A stretch of DNA of 64,000 nucleotides from Eledone cirrhosa (Eukaryota > Mollusca > Cephalopoda > Octopoda > Eledonidae). A model generated the notes under the pieces. The model was not told where the DNA came from and did no database searches. It saw only the letters and a list, made by a program, of their open reading frames with translations. Position 1 is the first letter of the stretch. The number at the start of each line of letters is the position of its first letter. Shown here piece by piece: positions 8,947 through 24,982 of the stretch. Made by a program: the position numbers and the translations under genes. The DNA lies in contig OZ024741.1 of assembly GCA_964016885.1 (NCBI GenBank), forward strand, positions 28,593,456-28,657,455, read 5' to 3'.

Positions 8947-11900
8947 GTGTCCAACACTCTACCGACACTGCCAACCCAAGCATGGTGTCCAACAATCTAC
9001 CGACACTGCCAACCCAAGCATGGTGTCCAACACTCTACCGACACTGCCAACCCAAGCATGTGGTCCAACACTCTACCGACACTGCCAACCCAAGCATGGT
9101 GTCCAACACTCTACCGACACTGCCAACCCAAGCATAGTGTCCAACACTCTACCGACACTGCCAACCCAAGTATGGTGTCCAACACTCTACCGACACTGCC
9201 AACCCTAGAATGGTGTCCAACACTCTACCGACAATGCCAACCCAAGCATGGTGTCCGACACTCTACCGACACTGCCAACCCAAGCATGGTGTCCAACACT
9301 CTATCGACACTGCCAACCCAAGCATGGTGTCCAACACTCTACCGACACTGCCAACCCAAGCATGGTGTCCAACACTCTACCGACACTGCCAACACAAACA
9401 TGGTGTCCAACACTCTACCGACACTGCCAACCCAAGCATGGTGTCCAACACTCTACCGACACTGCCAACCCAAGTATAGTGTCCAACACTCTACCGACAC
9501 TGCCAACCCAAGCATGGTGTCCAACACTCTACCGACACTGCCAACCCAAGTATAGTGTCCAACACTCTACCGACACTGCCAACCCAAGCATGGTGTCCAA
9601 CACTCTACCGACACTGCCAACCCAAGCATGTGGTCCAACACTCTACCGACACTGCCAACCCAAGCATGGTGTCCAACACTCTACCGACACTGCCAACCCA
9701 AGCATGGTGTCCAACACTCTACCGACACTGCCAACCCAAGCATGGTGTCCAACACTCTACCGACACTGCCAACCCAAGCATGGTGTCCAACACTCTACCG
9801 ACACTGCCAACTCAAACATGGTGTCCAACACTCTACCGACACTGCCAACCCAAGCATGGTGTCCAACACTCTACCGACACTGCCAACCCAAGCATAGTGT
9901 CCAACACTCTACCGACACTGCCAACCCAAGCATGGTGTCCAACACTCTACCGACACTGCCAACCCAAGTATAGTGTCCAACACTCTACCGACACTGCCAA
10001 CCCAAGCATGGTGTCCAACACTCTACCGACACTGCCAACCCAAGCATGTGGTCCAACACTCTACCGACACTGCCAACCCAAGCATGATGTCCAACACTCT
10101 ACCGACACTGCCAACCCAAGCATGGTGTCCAACACTCTACCGACACTGCCAACTCAAACATGGTGTCCAACACTCTACCGACACTGCCAACCCAAGCATG
10201 GTGTCCAACACTCTACCGACACTGCCAACCCAAGTATAGTGTCCAACACTCTACCGACACTGCCAACCCAAGCATGGTGTCCAACACTCTGCCGACACTG
10301 CCAACCCAAGCATGTGGTCCAACACTCTACCGACACTGCCAACCCAAGCATGGTGTCCAACACTCTACCGACACTGCCAACCCAAGCATGTGGTCCAACA
10401 CTCAACCGACACTGCCAACCCAAGTATAGTGTCCAACACTCTACCGACACTGCCAACCCAAGCATGGTGTCCAACACTCTACCGACACTGCCAACCCAAG
10501 TATAGTGTCCAACACTCTACCGACACTGCCAACCCAAGCATGGTGTCCAACAGTCTACCGACACTGCCAACCCAAGCATGGTGTCCAACACTCTACCGAC
10601 ACTGCCAACCCTAGAATGGTGTCCAACACTCTACCGACACTGCCAACCCAAGCATGGTGTCCAACACTCTACCGACACTGCCAACCCAAGCATGTGGTCC
10701 AACACTCTACCGACACTGCCAACCCAAGCATGGTGTCCAACACTCTACCGACACTGCTAACCCAAGCATGGTGTCCAACACTCTACCGACACTGCCAACC
10801 CAAGCATGGTGTCCAACACGCTACCGACACTGCCAACCCAAGCATGATGTCCAACACTCTACCGACACTGCCAACCCAAGCATGTGGTCCAACACTCTAC
10901 CGACACTGCCAACCCAAGCATGGTGTCCAACACTCTACTGACACTGCCAACCCAAGCATGGTGTCCAACACTCTACCGACACTGCCAACCCAAACATGGT
11001 GTCCAACACTCTACCGACACTGCCAACCCAAGCATGGTGTCCAACACTCTACCGACACTGCCAACCCAAGCATGGTGTCCAACACTCTACCGACACTGCC
11101 AACCCAAGCATGGTGTCCAACACTCTACCGACACTGCCAACCCAAGTATGTGGTCCAACACTCTACCGACACTGCCAACCCAAGCATGGTGTCCAACACT
11201 CTACCGACACTGCCAACCCAAGCATGCGGTCCAACACTCTACCGACACTGCCAACCCAAGTATGTGGTCCAACACTCTACCGACACTGCCAACCCAAGCA
11301 TGATGTCCAACACTCTACCGACACTGCCAACCCAAACATGGTGTCCAACACTCTACCGACACTGCCAACCCAAGCATGGTGTCCAACACTCTACCGACAC
11401 TGCCAACCCAAGCATGGTGTCCAACACTCTACCGACACTGCCAACCCAAGCATGGTGTCCAACACTCTACCGACACAGCCAAGCCAAGCATAGTGTCCAA
11501 CACTCTACCGACACTGCCAACCCAAGCATGGTGTCCAACACTCTACCGACACTGCCAACCCAAGCATGGTGTCCAACACTCTACCGACACAGCCAACCCA
11601 AGCATATTGTCCAACACTCTACCGACACTGCCAACCCAAGCATGGTGTCCAACACTCTACCGACACTGCCAACCCAAGCATGGTGTCCAACACTCTACCG
11701 ACACAGCCAACCCAAGCATGGTGTCCAACACTCTACCGACACAGCCAACCCAAGCATGGTGTCCAACACTCTACCGACACTGCCAACCCAAGCATGGTGT
11801 CCAACACTCTACCGACACTGCCAACCCAAGCATGGTGTCCAACACTCTACCGACGCTGCCAACCCAAGCATGGTGTCCAACACTCTACCGACACTGCCAA

Positions 11901-14900
11901 TCCAAGCATGTGGTCCAACACTCTACCGACACTGCCAACCCAAGTATGGTGTCCAACACTCTACCGACACTGCCAACCCAAGCATGGTGTCCAACACTCT
12001 ACCGACACTGCCAACCCAAGCATGGTGTCCAACAGTCTACCGACACTGCCAACCCAAGTATAGTGTCCAACACTCTACCGACACTGCCAACCCAAGCATG
12101 GTGTCCAACACTCTACCGACACTGCCAACCCAAGCATGGTGTCCAACACTCTACCGACACTGCCAACCCAAGCATGGTGTCCAACACTCTACCGACACTG
12201 CCAACCCAAGCATGGTGTCCAACACTCTACCGACACTGCCAACCCAAGCATGGTGTTCAATACTCTACCGACACAGCCAACCCAAGCATAGTGTCCAACA
12301 CTCTACCGACACTGCCAACCCAAGCATGGTGTCCAACAGTCTACCGACACTGCCAACCCAAGCATGGTGTCCAACACTCTACCGACACTGCCAACCCAAG
12401 CATGGTGTCCAACACTCTACCGACACTGCCAATCCAAGCATGTGGTCCAACACTCTACCGACACTGCCAACCCAAGTATGGTGTCCAACACTCTACCGAC
12501 ACTGCCAACCCAAGCATGGTGTCCAACACTCTACCGACACTGCCAACCCAAGCATGGTGTCCAACAGTCTACCGACACTGCCAACCCAAGTATAGTGTCC
12601 AACACTCTACCGACACTGCCAACCCAAGCATGGTGTCCAACACTCTACCGACACTGCCAACCCAAGCATGGTGTCCAACACTCTACCGACACTACCAACC
12701 CAAGCATGGTGTCCAACACTCTACCGACACTGCCAACCCAAGCATGGTGTCCAACACTCTACCGACACAGCCAACCCAAGCATAGTGTCCAACACTCTAC
12801 CGACACTGCCAACCCAAGCATGGTGTCCAACAGTCTACCGACACTGCCAACCCAAGCATGGTGTCCAACACTCTACCGACACTGCCAATCCAAGCATGTG
12901 GTCCAACACTCTACCGACACTGCCAACCCAAGTATGGTGTCCAACACTCTACCGACACTGCCAACCCAAGCATGGTGTCCAACACTCTACCGACACTGCC
13001 AACTCAAGCATGGTGTCCAACAGTCTACCGACACTGCCAACCCAAGCATGGTGTCCAACACTCTACCGACACTGCCAACCCAAGCATGGTCTCCAACACT
13101 CTACCGACACTGCCAACCCAAGCATGGTGTCCAACACTCTACCGACACAGCCAACCCAAGCATAGTGTCCAACACACTACCGACACTGCCAACCCAAGCA
13201 TGGTGTCCAACACTCTACCGACACTGCCAACCCAAGCATGGTGTCCAACACTCTACCGACACTGCCAACCCAAGCATGGTGTCCAACACTCTACCGAGAC
13301 TGCCAACCCAAGCATGGTGTCCAACACTCTACCGACACAGCCAACCCAAGCATAGTGTCCAACACTCTACCGACACTGCCAACCCAAGCATGGTGTCCAA
13401 CACTCTACCGACACTGCCAACCCAAGCATGGTGTCCAACACTCTACCGACACTGCCAACCCAAGCATGGTGTCCAACACTCTACCGACACTGCCAACCCA
13501 AGCATGGTGTCCAACACTCTACCGACACTGCCAACCCAAGCATGGTGTCCAACACTCTACCGACACTGCCAACCCAAGCATGGTGTCCAACACTCTACCG
13601 ACACTGCCAACCCAAGCATGGTGTCCAACACTCTACCGACACTGCCAACCCAAGCATGGTGTCCAACACTCTACCGACACTGCCAACCCAAGCATGGTGT
13701 CCAACACTCTACCGACACTGCCAACCAAAGTATTGTGTCCAACACTCTACGGACACTGCCAACCCAAGCATAGTGTCCAACACTCTACCGACACTGCCAA
13801 CCCAAGCATGGTGTCCAACACTCTACCGACACTGCCAACCCAAGCATGGTGTCCAACACTCTACCGACACTGCCAACCCAAGCATAGTGTCCAACACTCT
13901 ACCGACACTGCCAACCCAAGCATGGTGTCCAACACTCTACCGACACTGCCAACCCAAGCATGGTGTCCAACACTCTACCGACACTGCCAACCCAACCATG
14001 GTGTCCAACACTCTACCGACACTGCCAACCCAAGCATGGTGTCCAACACTCTACCGACACTGCCAACCCAAGCATGGTGTCCAACACTCTAACGACACTG
14101 CCAACCCAAGCATGTGGTCCAACACTCTAACGACACTGCCAACCCAAACATGGGGTCCAACACTCTACCGACACTGCCAACCCAAGCATGGTGTCCAAAA
14201 GTCTACCGACACTGCCAACCCAAGTATAGTGTCCAACACTCTACCGACACTGCCAACCCAAGCATGGTGTCCAACACTCTACCGACACTGCCAACCCAAG
14301 CATGGTGTCCAACACTCTACCGACACTGCCAACCCAAGCATGGTGTCCCACACTCTACCGACACTGCCAACCCAAGCATGGTGTCCAACACTCTACCGAC
14401 ACTGCCAACCCAAGCATGGTGTCCAACACTCTACCGACACTGCCAACCCAAGCATGGTGTCCAACACTCTACCTACACTGCCAACCCAAGCATGGTGTCC
14501 AACACTCTACCGACACAGCCAACCCAAGCATAGTGTCCAACACTCTACCGACACTGCCAACCCAAGCATGGTCTTCAACACTCTACCGACACTGCCAACC
14601 CAAGCATGGTGTCCAACACTCTACCGACACTGCCAACCCAAGCATGGTGTCCAACACTCTACCGACACTGCCAACCCAAGCATGGTGTCCAACACTCTAC
14701 CGACACAGCCAACCCAAGCATGGTGTCCAACACTCTACCGACACTGCCAACCCAAGCATGGTGTCCAACACTCTACCGACACTGCCAACCCAAGCATGGT
14801 GTCCAACACTCTACCGACACTGCCAACCCAAGCATGGTGTCCAACACTCTACCGACACTGCCAACCCAAGCATGGTGTCCAACACTCTACCGACACTGCC

Positions 14901-16698
14901 AACCCAAGCATGGTGTCCAACACTCTACCGACACAGCCAACCCAAGCATAGTGTCCAACACTCTACCGACACTGCCAACCCAAGCATGGTGTCCAACACT
15001 CTACCGACACTGCCAACCCAAGCATGGTGTCCAACACTCTACCGACACTGCCAACCCAAGCATGGTGTCCAACACTCTACCGACACAGCCAACCCAAGCA
15101 TAGTGTCCAACACTCTACCGACACTGCCAACCCAAGCATGGTGTCCAACACTCTACCGACACTGCCAACCCAAGCATGGTGTCCAACACTCTACCGACAC
15201 TGCCAACCCAAGCATGATGTCCAACACTCTACCGACACTGCCAACCCAAGCATGGTGTCCAACACTCTACCGACACAACCAACCCAAGCATAGTGTCCAA
15301 CACTCTACCGACACTGCCAACCCAAGCATGGTGTCCAACACTCTACCGACACTGCCAACCCAAGCATGATGTCCAACACTCTACCGACACTGCCAACCCA
15401 AGCATGGTGTCCAACACTCTACCGACACTGCCAACCCAAGCATGGTGTCCAACACTCTACCGACACTGCCAACCCAAGCATGATGTCCAACACTCTACCG
15501 ACACTGCCAACCCAAGCATGATGTCCAACACTCTACCGACACTGCCAACCCAAGCATGGTGTCCAACACTCTACCGACACTGCCAACCCAAGCATGGTGT
15601 CCAACACTCTACCGACACTGCCAACCCAAGCATGGTGTCCAACACTCTACCGAGACTGCCAACCCAAGCATGGTGTCCAACACTCTACCGACACAGCCAA
15701 CCCAAGCATAGTGTCCAACACTCTACCGACACTGCCAACCCAAGCATGGTGTCCAACACTCTACCGACACTGCCAACCCAAGCATGGTGTCCAACACTCT
15801 ACCGACACTGCCAACCCAAGCATGGTGTCCAACACTCTACCGACACAGCCAACCCAAGCATAGTGTCCAACACTCTACCGACACTGCCAACCCAAGCATG
15901 GTGTCCAACACTCTACCGACACTGCCAACCCAAGCATGGTGTCCAACACTCTACCGACACTGCCAACCCAAGCATGGTGTCCAACACTCTACCGACACTG
16001 CCAACTCAAGCATGGTGTCCAACACTCTACCGACACTGCCAACCAAAGTATTGTGTCCAACACTCTACGGACACTGCCAACCCAAGCATAGTGTCCAACA
16101 CTCTACCGACACTGCCAACCCAAGCATGGTGTCCAACACTCTACCGACACAGCCAACCCAAGCATGGTGTCCAACACTCTACCGACACTGCCAACCAAAG
16201 TATGGTGTCCAACACTCTACCGACACTGCCAACCCAAGCATGGTGTCCAACACTCTACCGACACTGCCAACCAAAGTATGGTGTCCAACACTCTACCGAC
16301 ACTGCCAACCCAAGCATGGTGTCCAACACTCTACCGACACTGCCAACCAAAGTATTGTGTCCAACACTCTACGGACACTGCCAACCCAAGCATAGTGTCC
16401 AACACTCTACCGACACTGCCAACCCAAGCATGGTGTCCAACACTCTACCGACACTGCCAACCCAAGCATGGTGTCCAACACTCTACCGACACTGCCAACC
16501 CAAGCATAGTGTCCAACACTCTACCGACACTGCCAACCCAAGCATGGTGTCCAACACTCTACCGACACTGCCAACCCAAGCATGGTGTCCAACACTCTAC
16601 CGACACTGCCAACCCAAGCATGATGTCCAACACTCTACCGACACTGCCAACCCAAGCATGGTGTCCAACACTCTACCGACACAACCAACCCAAGCATA
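8947..16698 (+). repeat. Satellite block A, copy 1
   Basis: Variant order over 204 units recurs in 16699-24792. Markers: aacaatctac at 8991, ccctagaatgg near 9202, and the same succession of open frames, for example 10505-12595 matching 18599-20689. Confidence 0.85.
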
Positions 16699-19600
16699 GT
16701 GTCCAACACTCTACCGACACTGCCAACCCAAGCATGGTGTCCAACAATCTACCGACACTGCCAACCCAAGCATGGTGTCCAACACTCTACCGACACTGCC
16801 AACCCAAGCATGTGGTCCAACACTCTACCGACACTGCCAACCCAAGCATGGTGTCCAACACTCTACCGACACTGCCAACCCAAGCATAGTGTCCAACACT
16901 CTACCGACACTGCCAACCCAAGTATGGTGTCCAACACTCTACCGACACTGCCAACCCTAGAATGGTGTCCAACACTCTACCGACAATGCCAACCCAAGCA
17001 TGGTGTCCGACACTCTACCGACACTGCCAACCCAAGCATGGTGTCCAACACTCTATCGACACTGCCAACCCAAGCATGGTGTCCAACACTCTACCGACAC
17101 TGCCAACCCAAGCATGGTGTCCAACACTCTACCGACACTGCCAACACAAACATGGTGTCCAACACTCTACCGACACTGCCAACCCAAGCATGGTGTCCAA
17201 CACTCTACCGACACTGCCAACCCAAGCATAGTGTCCAACACTCTACCGACACTGCCAACCCAAGTATGGTGTCCAACACTCTACCGACACTGCCAACCCT
17301 AGAATGGTGTCCAACACTCTACCGACAATGCCAACCCAAGCATGGTGTCCGACACTCTACCGACACTGCCAACCCAAGCATGGTGTCCAACACTCTATCG
17401 ACACTGCCAACCCAAGCATGGTGTCCAACACTCTACCGACACTGCCAACCCAAGCATGGTGTCCAACACTCTACCGACACTGCCAACACAAACATGGTGT
17501 CCAACACTCTACCGACACTGCCAACCCAAGCATGGTGTCCAACACTCTACCGACACTGCCAACCCAAGTATAGTGTCCAACACTCTACCGACACTGCCAA
17601 CCCAAGCATGGTGTCCAACACTCTACCGACACTGCCAACCCAAGTATAGTGTCCAACACTCTACCGACACTGCCAACCCAAGCATGGTGTCCAACACTCT
17701 ACCGACACTGCCAACCCAAGCATGTGGTCCAACACTCTACCGACACTGCCAACCCAAGCATGGTGTCCAACACTCTACCGACACTGCCAACCCAAGCATG
17801 GTGTCCAACACTCTACCGACACTGCCAACCCAAGCATGGTGTCCAACACTCTACCGACACTGCCAACCCAAGCATGGTGTCCAACACTCTACCGACACTG
17901 CCAACTCAAACCTGGTGTCCAACACTCTACCGACACTGCCAACCCAAGCATGGTGTCCAACACTCTACCGACACTGCCAACCCAAGCATAGTGTCCAACA
18001 CTCTACCGACACTGCCAACCCAAGCATGGTGTCCAACACTCTACCGACACTGCCAACCCAAGTATAGTGTCCAACACTCTACCGACACTGCCAACCCAAG
18101 CATGGTGTCCAACACTCTACCGACACTGCCAACCCAAGCATGTGGTCCAACACTCTACCGACACTGCCAACCCAAGCATGATGTCCAACACTCTACCGAC
18201 ACTGCCAACCCAAGCATGGTGTCCAACACTCTACCGACACTGCCAACTCAAACATGGTGTCCAACACTCTACCGACACTGCCAACCCAAGCATGGTGTCC
18301 AACACTCTACCGACACTGCCAACCCAAGTATAGTGTCCAACACTCTACCGACACTGCCAACCCAAGCATGGTGTCCAACACTCTGCCGACACTGCCAACC
18401 CAAGCATGTGGTCCAACACTCTACCGACACTGCCAACCCAAGCATGGTGTCCAACACTCTACCGACACTGCCAACCCAAGCATGTGGTCCAACACTCAAC
18501 CGACACTGCCAACCCAAGTATAGTGTCCAACACTCTACCGACACTGCCAACCCAAGCATGGTGTCCAACACTCTACCGACACTGCCAACCCAAGTATAGT
18601 GTCCAACACTCTACCGACACTGCCAACCCAAGCATGGTGTCCAACAGTCTACCGACACTGCCAACCCAAGCATGGTGTCCAACACTCTACCGACACTGCC
18701 AACCCTAGAATGGTGTCCAACACTCTACCGACACTGCCAACCCAAGCATGGTGTCCAACACTCTACCGACACTGCCAACCCAAGCATGTGGTCCAACACT
18801 CTACCGACACTGCCAACCCAAGCATGGTGTCCAACACTCTACCGACACTGCTAACCCAAGCATGGTGTCCAACACTCTACCGACACTGCCAACCCAAGCA
18901 TGGTGTCCAACACGCTACCGACACTGCCAACCCAAGCATGATGTCCAACACTCTACCGACACTGCCAACCCAAGCATGTGGTCCAACACTCTACCGACAC
19001 TGCCAACCCAAGCATGGTGTCCAACACTCTACTGACACTGCCAACCCAAGCATGGTGTCCAACACTCTACCGACACTGCCAACCCAAACATGGTGTCCAA
19101 CACTCTACCGACACTGCCAACCCAAGCATGGTGTCCAACACTCTACCGACACTGCCAACCCAAGCATGGTGTCCAACACTCTACCGACACTGCCAACCCA
19201 AGCATGGTGTCCAACACTCTACCGACACTGCCAACCCAAGTATGTGGTCCAACACTCTACCGACACTGCCAACCCAAGCATGGTGTCCAACACTCTACCG
19301 ACACTGCCAACCCAAGCATGCGGTCCAACACTCTACCGACACTGCCAACCCAAGTATGTGGTCCAACACTCTACCGACACTGCCAACCCAAGCATGATGT
19401 CCAACACTCTACCGACACTGCCAACCCAAACATGGTGTCCAACACTCTACCGACACTGCCAACCCAAGCATGGTGTCCAACACTCTACCGACACTGCCAA
19501 CCCAAGCATGGTGTCCAACACTCTACCGACACTGCCAACCCAAGCATGGTGTCCAACACTCTACCGACACAGCCAAGCCAAGCATAGTGTCCAACACTCT

Positions 19601-22600
19601 ACCGACACTGCCAACCCAAGCATGGTGTCCAACACTCTACCGACACTGCCAACCCAAGCATGGTGTCCAACACTCTACCGACACAGCCAACCCAAGCATA
19701 TTGTCCAACACTCTACCGACACTGCCAACCCAAGCATGGTGTCCAACACTCTACCGACACTGCCAACCCAAGCATGGTGTCCAACACTCTACCGACACAG
19801 CCAACCCAAGCATGGTGTCCAACACTCTACCGACACAGCCAACCCAAGCATGGTGTCCAACACTCTACCGACACTGCCAACCCAAGCATGGTGTCCAACA
19901 CTCTACCGACACTGCCAACCCAAGCATGGTGTCCAACACTCTACCGACGCTGCCAACCCAAGCATGGTGTCCAACACTCTACCGACACTGCCAATCCAAG
20001 CATGTGGTCCAACACTCTACCGACACTGCCAACCCAAGTATGGTGTCCAACACTCTACCGACACTGCCAACCCAAGCATGGTGTCCAACACTCTACCGAC
20101 ACTGCCAACCCAAGCATGGTGTCCAACAGTCTACCGACACTGCCAACCCAAGTATAGTGTCCAACACTCTACCGACACTGCCAACCCAAGCATGGTGTCC
20201 AACACTCTACCGACACTGCCAACCCAAGCATGGTGTCCAACACTCTACCGACACTGCCAACCCAAGCATGGTGTCCAACACTCTACCGACACTGCCAACC
20301 CAAGCATGGTGTCCAACACTCTACCGACACTGCCAACCCAAGCATGGTGTTCAATACTCTACCGACACAGCCAACCCAAGCATAGTGTCCAACACTCTAC
20401 CGACACTGCCAACCCAAGCATGGTGTCCAACAGTCTACCGACACTGCCAACCCAAGCATGGTGTCCAACACTCTACCGACACTGCCAACCCAAGCATGGT
20501 GTCCAACACTCTACCGACACTGCCAATCCAAGCATGTGGTCCAACACTCTACCGACACTGCCAACCCAAGTATGGTGTCCAACACTCTACCGACACTGCC
20601 AACCCAAGCATGGTGTCCAACACTCTACCGACACTGCCAACCCAAGCATGGTGTCCAACAGTCTACCGACACTGCCAACCCAAGTATAGTGTCCAACACT
20701 CTACCGACACTGCCAACCCAAGCATGGTGTCCAACACTCTACCGACACTGCCAACCCAAGCATGGTGTCCAACACTCTACCGACACTACCAACCCAAGCA
20801 TGGTGTCCAACACTCTACCGACACTGCCAACCCAAGCATGGTGTCCAACACTCTACCGACACAGCCAACCCAAGCATAGTGTCCAACACTCTACCGACAC
20901 TGCCAACCCAAGCATGGTGTCCAACAGTCTACCGACACTGCCAACCCAAGCATGGTGTCCAACACTCTACCGACACTGCCAATCCAAGCATGTGGTCCAA
21001 CACTCTACCGACACTGCCAACCCAAGTATGGTGTCCAACACTCTACCGACACTGCCAACCCAAGCATGGTGTCCAACACTCTACCGACACTGCCAACTCA
21101 AGCATGGTGTCCAACAGTCTACCGACACTGCCAACCCAAGCATGGTGTCCAACACTCTACCGACACTGCCAACCCAAGCATGGTCTCCAACACTCTACCG
21201 ACACTGCCAACCCAAGCATGGTGTCCAACACTCTACCGACACAGCCAACCCAAGCATAGTGTCCAACACACTACCGACACTGCCAACCCAAGCATGGTGT
21301 CCAACACTCTACCGACACTGCCAACCCAAGCATGGTGTCCAACACTCTACCGACACTGCCAACCCAAGCATGGTGTCCATCACTCTACCGAGACTGCCAA
21401 CCCAAGCATGGTGTCCAACACTCTACCGACACAGCCAACCCAAGCATAGTGTCCAACACTCTACCGACACTGCCAACCCAAGCATGGTGTCCAACACTCT
21501 ACCGACACTGCCAACCCAAGCATGGTGTCCAACACTCTACCGACACTGCCAACCCAAGCATGGTGTCCAACACTCTACCGACACTGCCAACCCAAGCATG
21601 GTGTCCAACACTCTACCGACACTGCCAACCCAAGCATGGTGTCCAACACTCTACCGACACTGCCAACCCAAGCATGGTGTCCAACACTCTACCGACACTG
21701 CCAACCCAAGCATGGTGTCCAACACTCTACCGACACTGCCAACCCAAGCATGGTGTCCAACACTCTACCGACACTGCCAACCCAAGCATGGTGTCCAACA
21801 CTCTACCGACACTGCCAACCAAAGTATTGTGTCCAACACTCTACGGACACTGCCAACCCAAGCATAGTGTCCAACACTCTACCGACACTGCCAACCCAAG
21901 CATGGTGTCCAACACTCTACCGACACTGCCAACCCAAGCATGGTGTCCAACACTCTACCGACACTGCCAACCCAAGCATAGTGTCCAACACTCTACCGAC
22001 ACTGCCAACCCAAGCATGGTGTCCAACACTCTACCGACACTGCCAACCCAAGCATGGTGTCCAACACTCTACCGACACTGCCAACCCAAGCATGGTGTCC
22101 AACACTCTACCGACACTGCCAACCCAAGCATGGTGTCCAACACTCTACCGACACTGCCAACCCAAGCATGGTGTCCAACACTCTAACGACACTGCCAACC
22201 CAAGCATGTGGTCCAACACTCTAACGACACTGCCAACCCAAACATGGGGTCCAACACTCTACCGACACTGCCAACCCAAGCATGGTGTCCAAAAGTCTAC
22301 CGACACTGCCAACCCAAGTATAGTGTCCAACACTCTACCGACACTGCCAACCCAAGCATGGTGTCCAACACTCTACCGACACTGCCAACCCAAGCATGGT
22401 GTCCAACACTCTACCGACACTGCCAACCCAAGCATGGTGTCCCACACTCTACCGACACTGCCAACCCAAGCATGGTGTCCAACACTCTACCGACACTGCC
22501 AACCCAAGCATGGTGTCCAACACTCTACCGACACTGCCAACCCAAGCATGGTGTCCAACACTCTACCTACACTGCCAACCCAAGCATGGTGTCCAACACT

Positions 22601-24982
22601 CTACCGACACAGCCAACCCAAGCATAGTGTCCAACACTCTACCGACACTGCCAACCCAAGCATGGTCTTCAACACTCTACCGACACTGCCAACCCAAGCA
22701 TGGTGTCCAACACTCTACCGACACTGCCAACCCAAGCATGGTGTCCAACACTCTACCGACACTGCCAACCCAAGCATGGTGTCCAACACTCTACCGACAC
22801 AGCCAACCCAAGCATGGTGTCCAACACTCTACCGACACTGCCAACCCAAGCATGGTGTCCAACACTCTACCGACACTGCCAACCCAAGCATGGTGTCCAA
22901 CACTCTACCGACACTGCCAACCCAAGCATGGTGTCCAACACTCTACCGACACTGCCAACCCAAGCATGGTGTCCAACACTCTACCGACACTGCCAACCCA
23001 AGCATGGTGTCCAACACTCTACCGACACAGCCAACCCAAGCATAGTGTCCAACACTCTACCGACACTGCCAACCCAAGCATGGTGTCCAACACTCTACCG
23101 ACACTGCCAACCCAAGCATGGTGTCCAACACTCTACCGACACTGCCAACCCAAGCATGGTGTCCAACACTCTACCGACACAGCCAACCCAAGCATAGTGT
23201 CCAACACTCTACCGACACTGCCAACCCAAGCATGGTGTCCAACACTCTACCGACATTGCCAACCCAAGCATGGTGTCCAACACTCTACCGACACTGCCAA
23301 CCCAAGCATGATGTCCAACACTCTACCGACACTGCCAACCCAAGCATGGTGTCCAACACTCTACCGACACAACCAACCCAAGCATAGTGTCCAACACTCT
23401 ACCGACACTGCCAACCCAAGCATGGTGTCCAACACTCTACCGACACTGCCAACCCAAGCATGATGTCCAACACTCTACCGACACTGCCAACCCAAGCATG
23501 GTGTCCAACACTCTACCGACACTGCCAACCCAAGCATGGTGTCCAACACTCTACCGACACTGCCAACCCAAGCATGATGTCCAACACTCTACCGACACTG
23601 CCAACCCAAGCATGATGTCCAACACTCTACCGACACTGCCAACCCAAGCATGGTGTCCAACACTCTACCGACACTGCCAACCCAAGCATGGTGTCCAACA
23701 CTCTACCGACACTGCCAACCCAAGCATGGTGTCCAACACTCTACCGAGACTGCCAACCCAAGCATGGTGTCCAACACTCTACCGACACAGCCAACCCAAG
23801 CATAGTGTCCAACACTCTACCGACACTGCCAACCCAATCATGGTGTCCAACACTCTACCGACACTGCCAACCCAAGCATGGTGTCCAACACTCTACCGAC
23901 ACTGCCAACCCAAGCATGGTGTCCAACACTCTACCGACACAGCCAACCCAAGCATAGTGTCCAACACTCTACCGACACTGCCAACCCAAGCATGGTGTCC
24001 AACACTCTACCGACACTGCCAACCCAAGCATGGTGTCCAACACTCTACCGACACTGCCAACCCAAGCATGGTGTCCAACACTCTACCGACACTGCCAACT
24101 CAAGCATGGTGTCCAACACTCTACCGACACTGCCAACCAAAGTATTGTGTCCAACACTCTACGGACACTGCCAACCCAAGCATAGTGTCCAACACTCTAC
24201 CGACACTGCCAACCCAAGCATGGTGTCCAACACTCTACCGACACAGCCAACCCAAGCATGGTGTCCAACACTCTACCGACACTGCCAACCAAAGTATGGT
24301 GTCCAACACTCTACCGACACTGCCAACCCAAGCATGGTGTCCAACACTCTACCGACACTGCCAACCAAAGTATGGTGTCCAACACTCTACCGACACTGCC
24401 AACCCAAGCATGGTGTCCAACACTCTACCGACACTGCCAACCAAAGTATTGTGTCCAACACTCTACGGACACTGCCAACCCAAGCATAGTGTCCAACACT
24501 CTACCGACACTGCCAACCCAAGCATGGTGTCCAACACTCTACCGACACTGCCAACCCAAGCATGGTGTCCAACACTCTACCGACACTGCCAACCCAAGCA
24601 TAGTGTCCAACACTCTACCGACACTGCCAACCCAAGCATGGTGTCCAACACTCTACCGACACTGCCAACCCAAGCATGGTGTCCAACACTCTACCGACAC
24701 TGCCAACCCAAGCATGATGTCCAACACTCTACCGACACTGCCAACCCAAGCATGGTGTCCAACACTCTACCGACACAACCAACCCAAGCATAGTGTCCAA
24801 CACTCTACCGACACTGCCAACCCAAGCATGGTGTCCAACACTCTACCGACACTGCCAACCCAAGCATGATGTCCAACACTCTACCGACACTGCCAACCCA
24901 AGCATGGTGTCCAACACTCTACCGACACTGCCAACCCAAGCATGGTGTCCAACAGTCTACCGACACTGCCAACCCAAGCATA
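16699..24982 (+). repeat. Satellite block A, copy 2
   Basis: The offset from copy 1 is 7,752 bp at its start and 8,094 bp (213 units) after an extra 342-bp (9-unit) tandem duplication near 16,880-17,570, visible as two ccctagaatgg markers 342 bp apart (about 16,954 and 17,296). Only isolated substitutions separate it from copy 1, for example 13996/22090, 9818/17912, 13286/21380, 15162/23256 and 15744/23838. Confidence 0.85.
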
